A program made the translations under genes and the position numbers. The notes under the pieces are model-generated. The model saw nothing but the letters and a program-made list of their open reading frames with translations. It was not told where the DNA came from and did no database searches. This document shows positions 16,943 through 25,419 of a DNA stretch of 64,000 nt, piece after piece; the first letter of the stretch is position 1; every line of letters starts with the position of its first letter. Source of the DNA: Streptomyces aquilus (GTDB taxonomy: Bacteria > Actinomycetota > Actinomycetes > Streptomycetales > Streptomycetaceae); assembly GCF_003955715.1 (NCBI RefSeq), contig NZ_CP034463.1:8370001-8434000 (forward strand), written 5' to 3'.

Positions 16943-18345
16943 GCACCCGGAGCACCGATCGGACCGACCCGGCTCCCACGCCGCTCCTCGTCCTGGACGT
17001 CGTAGGCCTCACCCCTCGCCTCCTCGACCACATGCCCCACCTCAAACGGCTCGCCCAGGCGGGCTCCCACGCCGCCCTCGGCACCGTCCTGCCCGCCGTC
17101 ACCTGCGCCGCCCAGTCCACCTTCCTCACCGGCACCCACCCCGCCGAGCACGGCATCGTGGGCAACGGCTGGTACTTCCGCGACCTCGGCGACGTACTCC
17201 TGTGGCGACAGCACAACGGGCTGGTCACCGGCGACAAGCTCTGGGACGCCGCCCGCCGCGCCCACCCCGGCTACACCGTCGCCAACATCTGCTGGTGGTA
17301 CGCCATGGGCGCCGACACCGACATCACCGTCACCCCCCGGCCGATCTACTACTCCGACGGCCGCAAGGAACCCGACTGCTACACCCGGCCCCCGGCCCTG
17401 CACGACGAACTCACCGAGAAACTCGGCACCTTCCCCCTCTTCCACTTCTGGGGACCCGGCGCCGACCTGGTCTCCAGCCAGTGGATCATCGACGCGACCC
17501 GCCACATCATGGCCACCCGCCACCCCGACCTGACCCTCTGCTACCTCCCTCACCTCGACTACGACTTGCAGCGCTTCGGCCCCGACGATCCACGCTCCCT
17601 GAAGGCGGCCGCCGACCTGGACCGGGCCATGGCCCCGCTCCTGGACGACGCCCGCGCGGAGGGCCGTACCGTCGTCGCCCTGTCCGAGTACGGGATCACG
17701 CGCGCGGACCGGCCCGTCGACATCAACCGCGCCCTGCGCCGAGCCGGACTGCTCGAAGTGCACACCCAGGACGGCATGGAGTACCTGGACCCGATGGCTT
17801 CCCGCGCCTTCGCGGTCGCCGACCACCAGATCGCCCATGTCTACGTACGCCGAGCCGAAGACCTGGAGGCGACCCGGGCCGCCCTCGCAGACCTCCCCGG
17901 TATCGAGCAACTCCTCGACGACGAGGGCAAGAAGACCCATCACCTCGACCATCCGCGCGCGGGCGAGCTCGTCGCCGTCGCGGAGCCGGACGCCTGGTTC
18001 ACGTACTACTACTGGCTCGACGACGACCACGCGCCCGACTTCGCGCGCCTCGTCGAGATCCACCGCAAACCCGGCTACGACCCGGTCGAGTTGTTCATGG
18101 ATCCGCTCGACCCCTACGTCAAGGTCAAGGCGGCAACGGCGCTCGCCCGCAAGAAGCTGGGCCTGCGCTACCGGATGGCGGTCGTACCCCTTGACCCGTC
18201 ACCTATTCGAGGCAGCCACGGTCGCCTCCCCGCGAGCGACGACGAAGGTCCGCTCCTCATCTGCTCCACCCCCCGAGCTGTCGACGACCGCGTCGCGGCC
18301 ACCGACGTGAAGTCACTCCTGCTGCGACTGGCCGGACTTTCCTGA
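16939..18345 (+). CDS. eboF: alkaline phosphatase / nucleotide pyrophosphatase-family protein EboF
   Basis: This 468-residue member of the type I phosphodiesterase family opens PLLVLDVVGLTPRLLDHMPH. AVTCAAQSTFLTGTHPAEHG holds the nucleophilic Thr/Ser region. Later metal ligands appear in LPHLDYDLQRFGPDD, ALSEYGITR and AFAVADHQIAHV. No signal peptide is visible. It ends the coupled ebo block. The substrate may be a phosphorylated or nucleotidyl intermediate of the exported metabolite, which is inference. Confidence 0.85.
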   Translation: MSTRSTDRTDPAPTPLLVLDVVGLTPRLLDHMPHLKRLAQAGSHAALGTVLPAVTCAAQSTFLTGTHPAEHGIVGNGWYFRDLGDVLLWRQHNGLVTGDKLWDAARRAHPGYTVANICWWYAMGADTDITVTPRPIYYSDGRKEPDCYTRPPALHDELTEKLGTFPLFHFWGPGADLVSSQWIIDATRHIMATRHPDLTLCYLPHLDYDLQRFGPDDPRSLKAAADLDRAMAPLLDDARAEGRTVVALSEYGITRADRPVDINRALRRAGLLEVHTQDGMEYLDPMASRAFAVADHQIAHVYVRRAEDLEATRAALADLPGIEQLLDDEGKKTHHLDHPRAGELVAVAEPDAWFTYYYWLDDDHAPDFARLVEIHRKPGYDPVELFMDPLDPYVKVKAATALARKKLGLRYRMAVVPLDPSPIRGSHGRLPASDDEGPLLICSTPRAVDDRVAATDVKSLLLRLAGLS

Positions 18346-18377
18346 CTGGTCACCAGTGAAGCACCCGCCACTGACAA
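18345..18377 (-). promoter_or_regulatory. palindrome and antisense TGTCAGTG promoter-like element
   Basis: A perfect dyad ACTGGT-C-ACCAGT spans 18345-18357 on the last base of the EboF stop. Read on the minus strand, TTGTCAGTG (18377-18369) is followed after eight bases by TTCACT (18360-18355), the layout of the PafBC-type promoter. It would drive antisense RNA across EboF. Either match may be chance. Confidence 0.3.
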
Positions 18378-18405
18378 CGCCCTCCGACCCCGAGGAGACC
18401 GAGAC

Positions 18406-19437
18406 ATGAGCCGCATCTCCCAGCCAGACCCCGAGCTCACCCACCGCCTCAGCAGACGAGGCATGCTCGGCGTGGCCGCGGGCGCGACCGCCGCCGCACT
18501 GCTCGGCGCCGCAGCGGCCCCGGCGACCGCCGCGTCCTCCACCGCCGGCCGGGGCCGCCCCGTCCTGCCGCCCGGCCGGCTCGGCATCCAGCTCTACAGC
18601 CTCCGCGACAAGGTCTCCACCCTCGGCTTCGCCCCCGTCTTCGCCGAACTCGAGAAGTACGGCTACGACGAGGTCGAGTTCGCCGGATACACCCAGGGCT
18701 CGGCCGGTCCCCTCACGCTCGCCCAGCTCAGGCGGCTGGCCAGGGACCACGGCCTGAACCCGATCGGCAGCCACGTCGGCTACTACTCCGACGACCCGAA
18801 CGCCTACACCTTCGCCCAGAACCTCACCAAGGTCCTCGACGACGCCCAGGCCCTCGGTCTGAAGCACATAGGCACCGCCTCCGGCCCGTTCCGCTACGGC
18901 TCGACCGTGGACGCCTGGAAGCGGGCGGCGGAGGAGTTCAACACCTACGGCGCGGCGGCCAAGGCGCGCGGCATGAAGTTCTACCAGCACAACCACTCCG
19001 AGGAGTTCTCCTTCGCCACCGACAACCCCAAGGTCCGTCTCTACGACGTGCTGCTCGCGGAGACCGACCCGGACCTGGTGTTCCTGGAGATGGACATCTT
19101 CTGGGCCTACTCGGGCCAGTTCCGCTTCTCCAAGCGCCCCGACGGCAGCCCCGCCCCCTTCGAGCCGCTGGACTACGTCCTCAGGCAGCCGCACCGCTAC
19201 CCGCTGTTCCACGTCAAGGACGGCGTCAGCGACCCGGCCGACACCTACGGCTACCGCATGACCGACGTCGGCGACGGCGACATCGACTACCAGCGTTTCA
19301 TCTCCGCCGTGACCCGGCTGCGTGGTGAACGCCTGGCCCACCACTGGCAGGCCGAACACGACCAGCCCACCGAGTCGTTCACCTTCGCCCGCCGGTCCAG
19401 CGCGTATCTGCACTCCCTGCGTGACAAGGGCTGCTGA
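18406..19437 (+). CDS. Tat-exported sugar phosphate isomerase/epimerase-like protein
   Basis: This 343-residue protein has a twin-arginine signal (SRRGMLGVAAGATAAALLGA, cleavage near ATAAS). A TIM-barrel domain begins LGIQLYSLRDKVSTLGFAPV. Conserved features include KFYQHNHSEEFSFAT, VFLEMDIFWAYSG, PLFHVKDG and HHWQAEHDQP. It is the third isomerase-like barrel in this half of the window and the only one exported. It probably acts outside the membrane with the secreted dehydrogenase and DUF1080 protein. A 60-base gap separates it from EboF, and a strong terminator follows. Confidence 0.87.
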   Translation: MSRISQPDPELTHRLSRRGMLGVAAGATAAALLGAAAAPATAASSTAGRGRPVLPPGRLGIQLYSLRDKVSTLGFAPVFAELEKYGYDEVEFAGYTQGSAGPLTLAQLRRLARDHGLNPIGSHVGYYSDDPNAYTFAQNLTKVLDDAQALGLKHIGTASGPFRYGSTVDAWKRAAEEFNTYGAAAKARGMKFYQHNHSEEFSFATDNPKVRLYDVLLAETDPDLVFLEMDIFWAYSGQFRFSKRPDGSPAPFEPLDYVLRQPHRYPLFHVKDGVSDPADTYGYRMTDVGDGDIDYQRFISAVTRLRGERLAHHWQAEHDQPTESFTFARRSSAYLHSLRDKGC

Positions 19438-19448
19438 CATGAGACAGC

Positions 19449-19482
19449 CGACGCCCGCCGCACCTCGGTGCGGCGGGCGTCG
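19449..19482. terminator. strong rho-independent-type hairpin
   Basis: A near-perfect 15-bp stem (CGACGCCCGCCGCAC paired with its complement) with a 4-base CTCG loop follows the isomerase stop by 11 bases. It closes the ebo/isomerase transcription unit. Confidence 0.88.
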
Positions 19483-19689
19483 GGCCGCTCGCCCCCTCAC
19501 GCCTCGTGAGCTCAGTGTCGTCGTATGGTCAACCTTCTACAGACGGGCTACTCTCAGTTCTTCGTCATGTTTGGTGTAATTGGGATCAACTCGCCCCGTA
19601 CTCAAGGCACTTGAGTGGTGGGCCGGATGGTCGGTGCGGGAAAGGCGCCACGCGAAGGGTCACGATTCTGCCGACTGCAAGGGGTCACG

Positions 19690-20055
19690 TTGTCTGAAAT
19701 GATCTTTGGCTTCGACGGGGACGAGCAAACGGTCGCGGACAATGCGCAGAGCCTGACAGCCTGGTTCCGTGACACTGAAAACCTGGCTCGCGCGGACATC
19801 AACAGAGTCTCTCGGCCGCCCTCTGACGGGCGACAGGGCGCCGTTGACGAGGCGGTACGCGTGCTCGCCGAATCGGGGCCGGTATTGTCCGCCGCTCTGA
19901 CCGCTTACTGCAACTGGTTGCTGCAGCGGGTGAAGACACGAAACGTGGCCGTAAGGATCACATGCCCCAACGGCGTCGAGATCACCGGTACGGCTCGGTC
20001 CGAGGCGGATGTTCCGCGGGTCAAGGCGAAGATCTTGCGGGACTGCGGGGTGTGA
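19690..20055 (+). CDS. EACC1-like effector-associated constant component
   Basis: This 121-residue protein starts at TTG 19690, about six bases after AAGGGG; an internal ATG at 19699 is the alternative. The N-terminus MSEMIFGFDGDEQTV and the layout match the EACC1 family: a short beta/alpha lead, ADNAQSLTAWFRD, a hydrophobic helix LSAALTAYCNWLLQ and a final strand VAVRITCPNGVEITG. In published domain surveys this family sits beside caspase, trypsin or TIR-type effectors in predicted conflict systems. Here a caspase-like gene follows after 10 bases. Base composition is less GC-rich than in flanking genes, suggesting transfer. The assignment is by pattern and was not checked by a profile search. 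Confidence 0.7.
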   Translation: MSEMIFGFDGDEQTVADNAQSLTAWFRDTENLARADINRVSRPPSDGRQGAVDEAVRVLAESGPVLSAALTAYCNWLLQRVKTRNVAVRITCPNGVEITGTARSEADVPRVKAKILRDCGV

Positions 20056-20065
20056 GGGGAATGGG

Positions 20066-21016
20066 ATGAGCCTGTCATGGCCTACGCGTCCGATCGACCG
20101 GGAAAACTCCTGGGCGGTCCTGGTGGGCACGTCTGAGCAGGTGCACCCGAGTAACCTGCCCGCCATTCCCCAGGCAGCGTCCAGCCTCGAAGATCTCGCA
20201 CGGGCGCTGACCGGCTCCCAGGGGCTGTTCGACGAGGAACACGTCCTGCCCGTCGGCAACCCCAAGAGCACAGAGGAGGTCCTCGGCGCGCTCGACCGCA
20301 TCGCGGGTGAGAAGCCGGACGTCGTCCTCTTCTACTACGTGGGGCATGGCATGCAGGCCTCGCTCGCCGGTGACGGGAGCGGGCGTACCGAACTGTTCCT
20401 CGCTCTTGCCGGATCGATAGACGAGCGGAATGAGGCGGTCCGTACGGGGCTGCCGATCAGCTCCGTTTTCAGTCGTCTGCACTACTTGAGGGCCAAGCAG
20501 TCCGTAGCCGTGCTCGACTGCTGCTTCGCCAGTCGGGCCCTGGACGATCCGAGCGTCGGTGACGTCCATGTCCTGTGCGCGACGGGCAAGACAACTCCCG
20601 CACTTTACGAGCTGACAGACCGGCATACCGGCTTCACGGGCAGTCTCTTGCGCATCCTGGACAAGGGCATTCCGGACGGCCCGCAGTACCTGGACCTGCA
20701 GACGGTGTTCCACTATCTGTCGGTGATCCTTCCGACAACGTTCTGCGCCGCGTCCCAAGAGCCGAACGGCGGTCTTCCCCGCCCTCGGCAGCGCACCACG
20801 GATCACCGGGGCAGCCTGGCACTGGCTCGCAACGCCGCGTTCGGGACCGCCCTCACGCCGGAAGGTCTCGCCGCGCGTGCGGAGTTCGCTCGCCGGGTTG
20901 CCTCCCTCGGTAATGATCCGCTCATCGAGACAGGCGATCAGCGCATGCTGCTGGCGCACGCGGCTGATCTCTTCGAGGAGATCGCGAAGGACACGGGTGT
21001 TGTGCATACGTCCTGA
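20066..21016 (+). CDS. caspase-family protease (predicted conflict-system effector)
   Basis: This 316-residue protein starts at ATG 20066, five bases after AGGGGA. The caspase/metacaspase fold is shown by SWAVLVGTSEQ (first strand), VVLFYYVGHGMQ with catalytic His94, and SVAVLDCCFAS with catalytic Cys153. The usual SG after the cysteine pair is AS here. A helical tail of about 55 residues follows from residue 260, with no recognised effector-adaptor domain. Bacterial caspases act as suicide proteases triggered by a sensing partner. The upstream EACC1-like protein is its likely companion, co-transcribed between two terminators. Confidence 0.85.
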   Translation: MSLSWPTRPIDRENSWAVLVGTSEQVHPSNLPAIPQAASSLEDLARALTGSQGLFDEEHVLPVGNPKSTEEVLGALDRIAGEKPDVVLFYYVGHGMQASLAGDGSGRTELFLALAGSIDERNEAVRTGLPISSVFSRLHYLRAKQSVAVLDCCFASRALDDPSVGDVHVLCATGKTTPALYELTDRHTGFTGSLLRILDKGIPDGPQYLDLQTVFHYLSVILPTTFCAASQEPNGGLPRPRQRTTDHRGSLALARNAAFGTALTPEGLAARAEFARRVASLGNDPLIETGDQRMLLAHAADLFEEIAKDTGVVHTS

Positions 21017-21048
21017 ATCCAGTTGCGTCACGCAACCGTCGCTGTGAC

Positions 21049-21089
21049 CTCAGCCAGGCCCCCCGTAGTCCGAGGGGGGCCTGGCTGAG
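21049..21089. terminator. bidirectional terminator hairpin
   Basis: A perfect 16-bp stem (21049-21064 with 21074-21089) and a 9-base loop lie between the convergent caspase and transporter genes. It can stop transcription from both sides. Confidence 0.88.
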
Positions 21090-21106
21090 CATTCCGCGTC
21101 GTGCCG

Positions 21107-22513
21107 TCAGCTCGTCGGCTGTGGCTGCGGGGGCCGGGAGACCGCTGTGCTCCGGCCCGGCTGCCGCAGCAGCAGGGCGAGCACCGCCGCCACCATGGAG
21201 ACGGCACCGGCCAGTGCGTACGCCCCGTCGTAGCCCCAGGCCGCGACGACCATGGAGCCGAGGCCGCCGCCGAACAGGCCGCTGATCAGCTTGCCGCTGT
21301 ACACCAGGCCGTAGTTGGTGGCGTTGAAGTTCTCCCCGAAGTAGTCCGGCGTCAGCGCCGCGAAGAGCGGGTAGAAGGCGCCGCCGCCGAAGCCGGAGAG
21401 GAACGCGAAGAACAGGAACAGCGACTCGCTCCTGATGTCGCCCGCCCAGATCACGCCGAACTGGGCCAGGCCCAGCACGACGATCACGAACACCAGGGCC
21501 TGCTTGCGGCCCCACTTGTCGGAAAGCCAGCCCACGACTCCGCGGCCGATACCGTTGATGACCGCCATGACACCCATCGAGGACGCCGCCACCAGCGGGC
21601 CGAAGCCCACCTCCTTCGCGTAGTCGACCTGGAAGGAGATGCCGAAGATCGACACTCCCGCGGTCATCACGATGAGGACCCACATCAGGGGGAGCATGCC
21701 GGTCCTGATGGCCTCCTTGGGCGCGTACTGCCGTGCCGCCGGAGGGTTCTTGGCGAGACTCGTCGCGTTCTTCCCGTTGCCCGCGTACGTCAACGGGTCG
21801 ATGTCCGCGGGCCACCAGTTCTTCGGCGGGTCCTTGAAGAAGAAGGCGCTTCCGAAGACCACGATCATGATGTAGCAGCCGATCAGGTCCAGGACCCGGT
21901 GGTAGTTCGCGGTGTCGAAGCCGTAGTTGAAGATGAAGATGAACGGCAGCGACCCGTACGCGAAGCCGCCGTTGACGAACCCCGTCTTCGCTCCCCGGCG
22001 TTCGGGGAACCACTTGCCGACCATGTTGATGCAGGTCGCGTAGACGAGCCCGGCGCCGATGCCCCCGACGACGCCGAAGCCCAGGATCGCCAGCCAGACG
22101 TTGCTCAGGTGCGACAGGGCGAGGAACCCGACCAGACACAGTCCTGAGCCGACGTACATGGCCTTGCGCGCCGTCAGCAGGCCCTTCTCCCGCAGCCAGC
22201 CCGCCGGGAAGGCGACGCCGGCCTGGAAGAAGATCCAGACGCTGAGGATCCAGAAGGTGTTGCTCTGCGTCCAGCCGTGGGCGTGGGACAGGGTGTCCTC
22301 CGCCGAGCCGTACGCGTACTCGAAGACACTGATGGCCATCATGGCGATCCACGGCAGATACACCATGAGCTTGCGGGAGTGACCGAGGATGTCCCGGTCG
22401 GTCTCACCGACACGGAAGACACGTCCGTGCGCGTCGGTCACTTCTCGGTAGGGACGGTGTGCGGCGTCGGGGGAGGTGGTCGAGTTGTTCGATGCGATGG
22501 GGTCCGCCGTCAT
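21107..22513 (-). CDS. OFA-family MFS transporter (oxalate/formate antiporter-like), copy 2
   Basis: This 468-residue protein has about 12 transmembrane segments and the OFA-type features ASGLV/GLVYATCINMVGKWFPERRG, KTGFVNGGFAYGS and YFGENFNATNYGLVYSGK. The N-terminal tail (PYREVTDAHGRVFRVGETD) is shared with the next transporter, so the two arose by duplication. It should exchange oxalate for formate or take up oxalate. GGAGGAA lies ten bases before the ATG. It is the last gene of a frc1-transporter-transporter unit on the minus strand and ends at the shared terminator. Confidence 0.88.
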   Translation of the reverse strand: MTADPIASNNSTTSPDAAHRPYREVTDAHGRVFRVGETDRDILGHSRKLMVYLPWIAMMAISVFEYAYGSAEDTLSHAHGWTQSNTFWILSVWIFFQAGVAFPAGWLREKGLLTARKAMYVGSGLCLVGFLALSHLSNVWLAILGFGVVGGIGAGLVYATCINMVGKWFPERRGAKTGFVNGGFAYGSLPFIFIFNYGFDTANYHRVLDLIGCYIMIVVFGSAFFFKDPPKNWWPADIDPLTYAGNGKNATSLAKNPPAARQYAPKEAIRTGMLPLMWVLIVMTAGVSIFGISFQVDYAKEVGFGPLVAASSMGVMAVINGIGRGVVGWLSDKWGRKQALVFVIVVLGLAQFGVIWAGDIRSESLFLFFAFLSGFGGGAFYPLFAALTPDYFGENFNATNYGLVYSGKLISGLFGGGLGSMVVAAWGYDGAYALAGAVSMVAAVLALLLRQPGRSTAVSRPPQPQPTS

Positions 22514-22547
22514 TGCTGGGCAATTCCTCCGTGTCAGGCCGGGGTTG

Positions 22548-23939
22548 TCAGGCCATTTCCTCGCCGAGCGGCTGGGGGTTGGGGGCGATGCCGCGGCTGG
22601 TCCTCGGTGTGCCGGGCGCCTTCAGGAACACGGCGAGCACGGCGGAGCACAGGCCGATGGAGCCGGCCAGCACGAACGCGCCCTCGTAGTCCCATGCGTC
22701 GACGACGACCGCACCCATTCCGGAGCCCACGAGACCGGAGATGAGCTTCGAGCTGTAGACCATGCCGTAGTTCGAGGCGTTGTTGTTCTCACCGAAGTAG
22801 TCCGCCGTCATGGCCGCGAACAGCGGGAAGATCGCGCCGCCGCCGAAGCCGGAGACCATGGAGCAGAACAGGAAGAACGGCATGCTGCCCATCTGGCCCG
22901 AGACCAGCACACCGAACTGGGCGGTGCCCAGCACCAGACACACGATGATCAGCGTGTTGCGGCGCCCGTAGCGGTCGGAGATCCAGCCGATGACGCCACG
23001 ACCGGTGCCGTTGACGATCGCCTTCAACGACATGGCGGTGGCCACGATCCCGCCCGCGAAGCCCATGTCCTTGCCGAACGGCACCTGGAAGGCGATACCG
23101 AAGATGTTGATGCCGGCCGTGCACAGCAGGCAGAACCACATCATCCACAGAACGGGCTGACGAGAGGCCTCCTTCGGGGTGTACTGCTTGGGGGACGGCG
23201 GGTTCTTCTCCAGCGCCCGGCGGATCTTCGGGTCGTCGGTGACCTTCAGCGGGTCGACGTGCGAGGGCCACCAGTTCTTCGGCGGGTCCTTGAAGAACCA
23301 GCCGGCCGACGCCACGACCAGGCACAGTCCGACGCCCACGCTGGCGAGCACGGTCTGGTAGTTGCTCAGGTCCATGTACGAGGTGAACAGGAACACGAAG
23401 GGCACCGAGCCGTAGGCGAAACCGCCGTTGACGAAGCCGGTCTTGCCGCCCTTGCGCTCCGGATACCACTTGCCGACCATGTTCACGCAGGTCGCGTAGA
23501 CGAGACCGGCGCCGATACCGCTGCACATGCCGAAGCCGAAGTAGGCCACGAGCACGTTCGGCGCGAAGGCCAGCGACAGATAGCCGAGCATCGTGCCGAC
23601 CGCGCCGAGCATCATCGCCGTACGGGCCGGGAGTTTGCCGCTCTCGCGCAGTTGTCCGGCGGGGAAGGCCACGGCCGCCTGGAAGAACACCCAGACGCCC
23701 ATCAGCCAGAAGATGTGCCCGCTGCTCCACAGATGAGCCTCGTGGAGGGTGTCCTCCGCCGACGTGAACGCGTACTCGGCGGAGCTGATGCCCATCATGC
23801 CCACCCACGGCAGGATGACCATCCACCTGCGCCTGCGGCCCATGATGTCCACATCGGTCTCACCGATGCGGTACACGCGGCCGTTGCGGTCCGTCACCTC
23901 CCGATACGGGACGGACGTCGAATAGTCGATGGTTGTCAT
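22548..23939 (-). CDS. OFA-family MFS transporter (oxalate/formate antiporter-like), copy 1
   Basis: This 463-residue paralogue of the neighbouring transporter has the same layout: about 12 membrane spans, GLVYATCVNMVGKWYPERKG, KTGFVNGGFAYGS and YFGENNNASNYGMVYSSK. The ATG at 23939 was chosen because it matches the paralogue's start; AAGGAG lies 13 bases upstream, a rather long spacing. It lies 35 bases before copy 2 and downstream of a formyl-CoA transferase gene. This supports oxalate or formate as substrate. Two differently tuned paralogues may handle high and low oxalate, which is inference. Confidence 0.88.
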   Translation of the reverse strand: MTTIDYSTSVPYREVTDRNGRVYRIGETDVDIMGRRRRWMVILPWVGMMGISSAEYAFTSAEDTLHEAHLWSSGHIFWLMGVWVFFQAAVAFPAGQLRESGKLPARTAMMLGAVGTMLGYLSLAFAPNVLVAYFGFGMCSGIGAGLVYATCVNMVGKWYPERKGGKTGFVNGGFAYGSVPFVFLFTSYMDLSNYQTVLASVGVGLCLVVASAGWFFKDPPKNWWPSHVDPLKVTDDPKIRRALEKNPPSPKQYTPKEASRQPVLWMMWFCLLCTAGINIFGIAFQVPFGKDMGFAGGIVATAMSLKAIVNGTGRGVIGWISDRYGRRNTLIIVCLVLGTAQFGVLVSGQMGSMPFFLFCSMVSGFGGGAIFPLFAAMTADYFGENNNASNYGMVYSSKLISGLVGSGMGAVVVDAWDYEGAFVLAGSIGLCSAVLAVFLKAPGTPRTSRGIAPNPQPLGEEMA

Positions 23940-24069
23940 CTTGGTCAAGCACTCCTTGCGTCGAAAGATCTGGCCAGCGCCCCCTGTCCAAATGCCTTTC
24001 GTGCGCACACGGATCCCGGGGCCTCGCCGACGCGCACCGTCGGTCGGCCCCTCGCTCACTCACGTCACG

Positions 24070-25302
24070 TCAGACCACCCCGCTCGTCTTCAGCAGGCGC
24101 AATTCCTCGTCACCCAGGCCGAGTTCACCGATGTAGATCTCTTCGTTGTGTTGGCCGAGGAGGGGGGAGGGGGTGATGCGGGTGGGTGAGTCGGAGAGTT
24201 TGAGGGGGTTGCCCACGGTGGTGTAGGTGCCCCGTTCGGGATGCTCGACAGTGACGATCATGTCGTTCGCGGCGAGTGAGGCGTCCTCGATGATCTCCCG
24301 GGTGGACAGGATCGGCCCGCACGGAATGTTGTGCGCGTTGAGCTCCTCCAGCACCTGCCACTTGGGCAGGGTGCTGGTCCACTCCTCGATCAGCTGGAAC
24401 ATCTTCGCCAGCTTCGGCAACCGCGCCTGCGGCGTCGCCCACTCCGGATCCTCGACCAGCTCCGGCCGCCCGATCAGCTCCGCGATCGGCCGCCAGCCCA
24501 CCGGCTGGACGATCACATACACATAGTCGTTCGGGCCGCCCGGCGCACACCGCACCGCCCACCCCGGCTGCCCACCACCGGAGGCATTGCCGGAGCGCGG
24601 CACCTCGTCACCGAAGTCGTCATTGGGGTATTCGGGCAGCGGGCCGTGCGCCAGACGCTGCTGGTCACGCAGCTTGACCCGGCACAGGTTCAGCACCGCA
24701 TGCTGCATCGCCACGTTCACCCGCTGACCCCGCCCGCTGCGCTCCCGCTGCAACAACGCCGCCAGAATCCCGGCGACCGCATGGATGCCGGTGCCGGAAT
24801 CACCGATCTGCGCACCCGTCGCCATCGGCGGACCGTCCGCATCCCCCGTGGTCGCCATCGACCCACCCATCGCCTGCGCCACCACCTCATACGCCTTGAA
24901 CCCGGTGTATGGCCCCTCCCCGAAGCCCTTGATCGACGCATACACGACCCGCGGATTGATCTCCCTGATCCGCTCCCACGTGAACCCCATCCGGTCCACC
25001 GCCCCCGGACCGAAGTTCTCCACCAGCACATCCGAACCCCGGATCAGCTCGGTCAGGATCTCCTTGCCCCGCTCGGTCTTCGTGTTCAACGTGATGCTGC
25101 GCTTGTTGCAGTTGAGCATCGTGAAATACAGCGAGTCCACATCCGGCAGATCCCGCAACTGGCCCCGGGTGACGTCCCCGCCCGGCGCCTCCACCTTCAC
25201 CACATCCGCTCCCAGCCACGCCAGCAACTGCGTCGCCGACGGACCCGACTGCACATGCGTCATGTCCAGGACACGCACACCCTCAAGAGCCATCGCTGCC
25301 AC
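24070..25302 (-). CDS. frc: formyl-CoA:oxalate CoA-transferase-like protein, copy 1 (frc1)
   Basis: This 410-residue class III CoA-transferase starts at GTG 25302, five bases after GAGG; ATG 25293 is the alternative. The family core is [20 protein letters not shown], and the catalytic aspartate lies in IGDSGTGIH. The Gly loop reads SGGGQP, where frc3 has GGGGQP. Codons from 1 to about 388 are identical at nucleotide level to the gene at 29306; only the C-terminal 20 residues differ. Codon use is less GC-rich at third positions than in neighbours. It transfers CoA to oxalate and heads the transporter operon. A GntR-type operator lies just upstream. Confidence 0.88.
   Translation of the reverse strand: MAAMALEGVRVLDMTHVQSGPSATQLLAWLGADVVKVEAPGGDVTRGQLRDLPDVDSLYFTMLNCNKRSITLNTKTERGKEILTELIRGSDVLVENFGPGAVDRMGFTWERIREINPRVVYASIKGFGEGPYTGFKAYEVVAQAMGGSMATTGDADGPPMATGAQIGDSGTGIHAVAGILAALLQRERSGRGQRVNVAMQHAVLNLCRVKLRDQQRLAHGPLPEYPNDDFGDEVPRSGNASGGGQPGWAVRCAPGGPNDYVYVIVQPVGWRPIAELIGRPELVEDPEWATPQARLPKLAKMFQLIEEWTSTLPKWQVLEELNAHNIPCGPILSTREIIEDASLAANDMIVTVEHPERGTYTTVGNPLKLSDSPTRITPSPLLGQHNEEIYIGELGLGDEELRLLKTSGVV
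24133..25295 (-). repeat. 1,163-bp perfect inverted repeat, left copy
   Basis: This block matches 29319-30481 on the opposite strand with equal length. Translations in several frames are identical, so the nucleotides are identical as far as can be read. It starts two bases before the shared ATG of frc1 and ends at the codon for tyrosine in NEEIY. The intervening 4,023 bases (25296-29318) hold both frc promoters, sucC, sucD and an aldehyde dehydrogenase. Confidence 0.92.
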
Positions 25303-25320
25303 GGTCACCTCGCTTGGCAC

Positions 25321-25348
25321 ATTGCATACAGTCGACGAATACTGTATG
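25321..25348. promoter_or_regulatory. candidate GntR operator between frc1 and sucC
   Basis: ATTGCATACAGT (25321-25332) matches the local consensus ACTG-YATR-CAGT at 11 of 12 positions. It is followed by a mirrored ACTGTATG, forming an 8-bp dyad CATACAGT (25325-25332) and ACTGTATG (25341-25348). It lies in the divergent promoter region of frc1 and sucC. Confidence 0.6.
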
Positions 25349-25419
25349 AAGATTGTTATCCCGCATTCGATGGGTGATGTCCAGGGGGCGTGCACCACTT
25401 TTAAGACGGGAGCCGAAGC

